DNA from: Companilactobacillus allii
Lineage (GTDB): Bacteria; Bacillota; Bacilli; Lactobacillales; Lactobacillaceae
DNA: 64,000 bases
Assembly (NCBI RefSeq): GCF_001971585.1
Contig: NZ_CP019323.1
Location: 920,053 to 984,052 of the forward strand
Direction: 5' to 3'
Position 1 is the first letter of the stretch; each line of letters starts with the position of its first letter. The position numbers were made by a program, and so were the translations under genes. Of the stretch, positions 60,876 to 64,000 are shown piece by piece. Below the pieces are notes generated by a model that saw nothing but the letters and a program-made list of their open reading frames with translations, was not told the DNA's origin and made no database searches.

Positions 60876-61200
60876 GTTTCAGCAAGTTTAGGAAATGAAA
60901 AAAGCAAAGAAGGGAATCCAAGAAATAAAATTAATAGAGAAACAAAAAAGAAAAGAATATGATTTGGCGCGTTTCAGCAAGTTAAGTAAAAAGAAAAGCC
61001 AAGCGAGATATCAAACAATTCAAAAGCAGAGAATAAAATTAATAGAGAAGTAAAGAAAAGGGAAGTGTGATTTGGCGCGTTTCAGCAAGTTAAGCAAATG
61101 AAAAAAGCAAAGAAGAAAACTCAAAAAACAAAATTAATAAAGAAACAAAAAAAGGAAAGAGTGTGTTTTAACGTACCTCATGATTTCAGCAAGTTCACCA
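60876..61200 (+). repeat. Tandem tail repeats of element E17
   Basis: Three further units of about 100-115 bp end in TGATTTGGCGCGTTTCAGCAAG (60961-60982 and 61067-61088 regions) or a decayed form TTTTAACGTACC (about 61165). Spacers share AAAATTAATAGAGAAAC with the E13 tail. The first two copies keep the private word. No gene is present here. Confidence 0.85.
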
Positions 61201-61208
61201 AATTAACC

Positions 61209-62129
61209 CTACAAAGTAGCAAACTTCTCCTTAATAGTATCAGCAGAAGCCTGCAACTTATCCTCCTCCTCATCAGTCAATTTCAAGTCGTTAGTATATT
61301 CAACCCCATCACTACCAACAACTGCCGGCTGACCAAGATAAGTATCGTATTTTTCATTATAAGAAGAAACGGGACATTCCAGTTGAGAATCAGACAACAT
61401 AGATTGAGCAAGCTTCACAGCACAAGTGGCAATACCAAAGCTAGTGTATCCCTTACCAGAATGAATAGCCCATCCGCCATGTCGAATCTCCGCTTCAAGA
61501 TTATCTAAGTCGAGTTCCATGCCACGTTCTCTAGCATATTGTTCAATAGGGTGATTGTTGATAGTAACAGTTGACCACGCTACAAATTGGGACTCACCAT
61601 GTTCACCTAATACATATCCATTAACGTTTTTTGAGTTAGTATCAAATTGTTCGGCCACAACTCGTTGCATTCTTGCAGTATCAAGAAATGTCCCTGTGGC
61701 AATACACTGATTTCTTGATAGCCCAGATGATTCTTGCAAGTATTGGGTAATAGCGTCACAAGGGTTCATTGTATCCACAAGAATTCCGTTGAATCCAGAA
61801 TTACTGATCTTAGGGGCAATATCCTTTACAATTTCACGTGTATATTCAAACTCAGCCCAGCGGTTGCCGGAATTATCATCCAAAGCGTGGATATTCCCTG
61901 AAGTAACAAACAAAACATCAGCATCAGCCAATTCACTGTAATCTTGGATTGTGATCTGTGTCGTGGTGTCCAGTCTCGCTTGGCAATCCTCTAAGTCCAG
62001 TTGTTCAGCGACGGCCTTATCTTCATTTTTATCGATCAAAACTAGCTGGTCGGCAATACCTTTTGTAACCAAAGTATATGCTACAGTTACTCCTACATGT
62101 CCAACACCAATAACTCCAAATTTTCTCAT
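61209..62129 (-). CDS. hicDH: L-2-hydroxyisocaproate dehydrogenase-like / L-lactate dehydrogenase family
   Basis: An NAD-dependent dehydrogenase of 306 residues. GVGHVG at 7-12 binds NAD, GTFLDTARMQR near 150 and GEHGESQFVAWSTV near 178 (catalytic His) are as in L-HicDH of lactobacilli, and SGKGYTSFGIAT near 228 likewise. This favours reduction of branched 2-keto acids such as 2-ketoisocaproate over lactate dehydrogenase, though substrate range needs assay. It sits behind a leader peptide rich in Ile, Leu and Val and an attenuator-like terminator, which fits a link to branched-chain amino-acid metabolism. Confidence 0.88.
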   Translation of the reverse strand: MRKFGVIGVGHVGVTVAYTLVTKGIADQLVLIDKNEDKAVAEQLDLEDCQARLDTTTQITIQDYSELADADVLFVTSGNIHALDDNSGNRWAEFEYTREIVKDIAPKISNSGFNGILVDTMNPCDAITQYLQESSGLSRNQCIATGTFLDTARMQRVVAEQFDTNSKNVNGYVLGEHGESQFVAWSTVTINNHPIEQYARERGMELDLDNLEAEIRHGGWAIHSGKGYTSFGIATCAVKLAQSMLSDSQLECPVSSYNEKYDTYLGQPAVVGSDGVEYTNDLKLTDEEEDKLQASADTIKEKFATL

Positions 62130-62177
62130 ATTATATTGCCTCCAGATTGCAATTATTAAAATAATCTTAATTTAGAA

Positions 62178-62216
62178 TAAAAAAACAGCCAAGTCGAAAA
62201 GATATCAACTTGGCTG
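62178..62216 (-). terminator. Attenuator terminator before hicDH
   Basis: On the minus strand CAGCCAAGT (62216-62208) pairs with ACTTGGCTG (62194-62186), followed by T-rich sequence. The left part, CAAGTTGATAT (62212-62202), is also perfectly complementary to ATATCAACTTG (62294-62284) within the leader ORF, so the terminator and an 11-bp antiterminator exclude each other. Confidence 0.8.
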
Positions 62217-62247
62217 CTCAAAGTTTCCAATTGTATCAGGAATAAAT

Positions 62248-62337
62248 CTAATACGACGCCTGATGTAAGGAACTAGATGAACGCAAGTTGATATTAATAA
62301 TAATGACGACAATAATTAATATAAGAATGTTAATCAT
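62248..62337 (-). CDS. Branched-chain amino-acid leader peptide of hicDH
   Basis: A 29-codon ORF with a perfect ribosome site (AAGGAGG, 7 bases before the ATG). It begins MINILILIIVVIIININL and ends LRSSSSLHQASY. Residues 2-18 contain 9 Ile, 3 Leu and 2 Val. The AAT ATC AAC TTG codons hold the antiterminator strand that can pair with the left arm of the downstream terminator. A ribosome stalled in the Ile run would leave this strand free and block termination; smooth translation would cover it and let the terminator form. The arrangement is that of classical leader-peptide attenuation. It could alternatively be only a small membrane peptide. Confidence 0.75.
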   Translation of the reverse strand: MINILILIIVVIIININLRSSSSLHQASY

Positions 62338-62384
62338 GATAGTTCCTCCTTTTATTAGAAAATTATTAAAATTAAGTTAGATAA

Positions 62385-62413
62385 ATAATAAAACTGCGCA
62401 TGCTGGTTGTCAA
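62385..62413 (-). promoter_or_regulatory. Strong promoter of the leader-hicDH unit
   Basis: On the minus strand TTGACA (62413-62408), a 17-bp spacer and TATTAT (62390-62385). It lies between the proA stop and the leader peptide, so hicDH is transcribed separately from proBA. Confidence 0.85.
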
Positions 62414-62435
62414 TAATTATTTTGAATAATATATA

Positions 62436-63683
62436 TCACTTACGAATCTGACCGTCACCTTGAACCAGATACTTGGTAGTAGTCAATTCATTAGCGCCCA
62501 TAGGACCCCTAGCATGGAGCTTTTGAGTACTTATACCAATTTCAGCACCAAACCCAAACTCATTACCATCAGTGAACCTAGTTGAAGCATTAGCGTACAC
62601 TACAGCAGCGTCAATTTGTTTCATAAACTTACGACTGGCAGAATAATCCTCTGTGATAATTGATTCACTGTGTTTTGTATTGTATTTATTGATATGTTTA
62701 ATAGCTTCATCGATATCCTTAACTATCTTGATAGCGATGATATAGTCATTATATTCAGTATACCAATCCAATTCTGTGGCAGGAATAATATCAGGGATGA
62801 TGGAAACAGCTCCCTTATCTCCACGAACCTGAACTCCATTCTTTTTAAGTGCTTCATAAAGTCTAGGTAAGAATTTTTCAGCAATATCTTGATGTAAAAC
62901 TACTTTTTCAGCAGCATTACAAACAGAAGGACGTTGAACTTTTGCGTTGATAATGATTGCCAAAGCCTTATCTAGATCAGCCTCTGAATCAACGTAGATA
63001 TGACAATTTCCAGCACCAGTTTCGATAATTGGCACTTTCGCAGTATTAACGACCATCTTAATGAACTTCCCAGATCCTCTAGGAATCAAAACATCGATAT
63101 AGTCAGTCAATTGCATCATTTCATTAGCTACCTCGTGACTAGTATCTGAAATTAGCTGAATAGAATTCTCATCTATACCACTTTTCCTTAAAGCACCACG
63201 TAGTGTGTTAGCAAGAACGATATTTGAATTGATTGCTTCTTTTCCACCACGTAAAATAACCGCATTACCTGATTTAAAACATAATCCGGCCGCATCAACT
63301 GTGACATTAGGACGAGCTTCATAGATCATCCCAATCACGCCCAATGGAACACGCTCTTGAACGATATCTAATCCAGCTTCAGTAGTCCAACCACGATCGA
63401 TTCTTCCAATAGGATCAGGAAGTGTTACAACTTGTTTAAGACCATTTGCCATAGCAATGATTCTGTTCTCATCGAGTAGCAGACGATCGATCATAGCCTT
63501 AGCTGTACCATTTTCTGTAGCCTTGATAATATCTTTTTTATTTTCAGCGATTATGTTGGCACTGTTATTGATCAAAGCGTCGGCCATTTTTAATAGTGCG
63601 TCATTTTTTTGAGTTGTACCAATTTGACCGAGGTCAAAAGAGGCAGCTTTTGCATATTTTCCCATTTCAGTTAAATCAGTCAT
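62436..63683 (-). CDS. proA: Gamma-glutamyl phosphate reductase
   Basis: The second enzyme of proline synthesis (415 residues), reducing glutamyl-5-phosphate to the semialdehyde with NADPH. The catalytic Cys is in QRPSVCNAAEKVVLH near residue 256; PLGVIGMIYEARPNVTVDA near 114 and ILRGGKEA near 147 form the cofactor site; EFGFGAEIGISTQKLHARGPMG closes the protein. AGGAG precedes the start. It forms an operon with proB, 12 bp upstream. Confidence 0.96.
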   Translation of the reverse strand: MTDLTEMGKYAKAASFDLGQIGTTQKNDALLKMADALINNSANIIAENKKDIIKATENGTAKAMIDRLLLDENRIIAMANGLKQVVTLPDPIGRIDRGWTTEAGLDIVQERVPLGVIGMIYEARPNVTVDAAGLCFKSGNAVILRGGKEAINSNIVLANTLRGALRKSGIDENSIQLISDTSHEVANEMMQLTDYIDVLIPRGSGKFIKMVVNTAKVPIIETGAGNCHIYVDSEADLDKALAIIINAKVQRPSVCNAAEKVVLHQDIAEKFLPRLYEALKKNGVQVRGDKGAVSIIPDIIPATELDWYTEYNDYIIAIKIVKDIDEAIKHINKYNTKHSESIITEDYSASRKFMKQIDAAVVYANASTRFTDGNEFGFGAEIGISTQKLHARGPMGANELTTTKYLVQGDGQIRK

Positions 63684-63695
63684 AAAATTTCACTC

Positions 63696-64000
63696 CTATT
63701 TGATTGTAGTAAATAAGGTTCCTATCGGATCCCCAGACAAAATATTGAAGATGATTTCAGGGTCTTTTCCGTTGGCAAGGACCATTTGTTGATGATGCTT
63801 TAAAATACGTTCAGCAGCTTTCAACTTAGTAGTCATTCCACCAGTCCCAAACTTAGTACCGTGACCACCGGCCGCAGTGATGATATTGGGTGTGATGTGG
63901 TCAATTTGTGAAATCAATCTGGCGTTTGGATTCTTCAGTGGATTGGCGTTGTAAAAGCCATCTATATCTGACAACATTATCAACAGATCTGCGTCGATCA
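63696..64000 (-). CDS. proB: Glutamate 5-kinase, C-terminal part (cut by window edge)
   Basis: About 100 C-terminal residues of the first enzyme of proline synthesis. LLIMLSDIDGFYNANP and GTGGMTTKLKAAE are the nucleotide-binding and glutamate-binding segments of the amino-acid kinase fold. The frame continues beyond base 64000. It ends without a PUA domain (ILSGDPIGTLFTTIK and stop), the short form. It is followed by proA after 12 bp. Confidence 0.93.
   Translation of the reverse strand, partial: IDADLLIMLSDIDGFYNANPLKNPNARLISQIDHITPNIITAAGGHGTKFGTGGMTTKLKAAERILKHHQQMVLANGKDPEIIFNILSGDPIGTLFTTIK

Noticed and set aside
61098-61508. Plus-strand frame of 136 codons starting in the E17 tail repeats and running into hicDH antisense
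   Set aside because: It begins in Lys-rich repeat sequence and continues as the complement of hicDH; no independent support.
62670-62870. Plus-strand frame within proA
   Set aside because: Shadow of proA; no ribosome site.

Overview
The window reads as a chromosomal segment of a low-GC, Gram-positive lactic acid bacterium of the Lactobacillaceae. Evidence is AT-rich sequence with AGGAGG-type ribosome sites, a phosphoketolase, a PTS plus 6-phospho-beta-glucosidase locus, a C59 bile-salt/penicillin-V hydrolase, PepO and C69 dipeptidases, L-HicDH-type and D-2-hydroxyacid dehydrogenases, MntH with Usp, and an AsnB/ATP-grasp pair that fits a D-Asp/D-Asn peptidoglycan cross-bridge. A Companilactobacillus-like organism is plausible but not proven. 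There is no tRNA, rRNA, CRISPR array, prophage or intact IS element that I can see.

Layout. 1-5.7 kb: two-component system, PerR, two VIT-type metal transporters, RlmA-type methyltransferase, CsoR-family regulator divergent from a thioredoxin. 6-16 kb: LCP ligase, arsenate reductase, GntR-controlled beta-glucoside locus, and an OPT transporter / PqqD-like / C69 dipeptidase operon. 16.5-26.5 kb: diguanylate cyclase, serine dehydratase, ROK protein, frameshifted Usp with MntH, small membrane proteins. 27-45.6 kb: DyP peroxidase, C59 hydrolase, GntR with phosphoketolase, glycerate kinase homologue, Tag, a small ABC exporter, AsnB and ATP-grasp ligase. 46-58 kb: PepO, ABC exporter with MerR, orphan antitoxin-like protein, cupin and SDR, a large surface protein, NatAB-like exporter. 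58-64 kb: a type I toxin-antitoxin-like locus, aquaglyceroporin, D-2-hydroxyacid dehydrogenase, L-HicDH-like gene behind a leader-peptide attenuator, and proBA (proB cut by the window edge).

The most unusual feature is a dispersed family of about 20 long hairpin elements of roughly 110 bp. Each sits just after (sometimes inside) the 3' end of a gene and points the same way as that gene. All share a conserved interior that contains a terminator-like hairpin. Each carries its own roughly 14-bp outer arm (a private word beginning GCG) that is matched, usually perfectly, by the opposite arm. Several are followed by tandem 91-126 bp repeats that copy the 3' arm including the private word. The outer arm lies downstream of the terminator U-tract, so terminator function alone does not explain the pairing.

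A second strong signal lies upstream of the L-HicDH-like gene: a consensus promoter, an AGGAGG site, a 29-residue leader peptide with 14 Ile/Leu/Val in residues 2-18, and mutually exclusive antiterminator and terminator helices. This looks like a branched-chain amino-acid attenuator. Other regulatory logic is legible in the DNA: paired GC-tract operators for the CsoR-like protein, a shared 16-bp operator for GntR and phosphoketolase, a 19-bp-spacer MerR promoter before cupin-SDR, and a Per box before perR.
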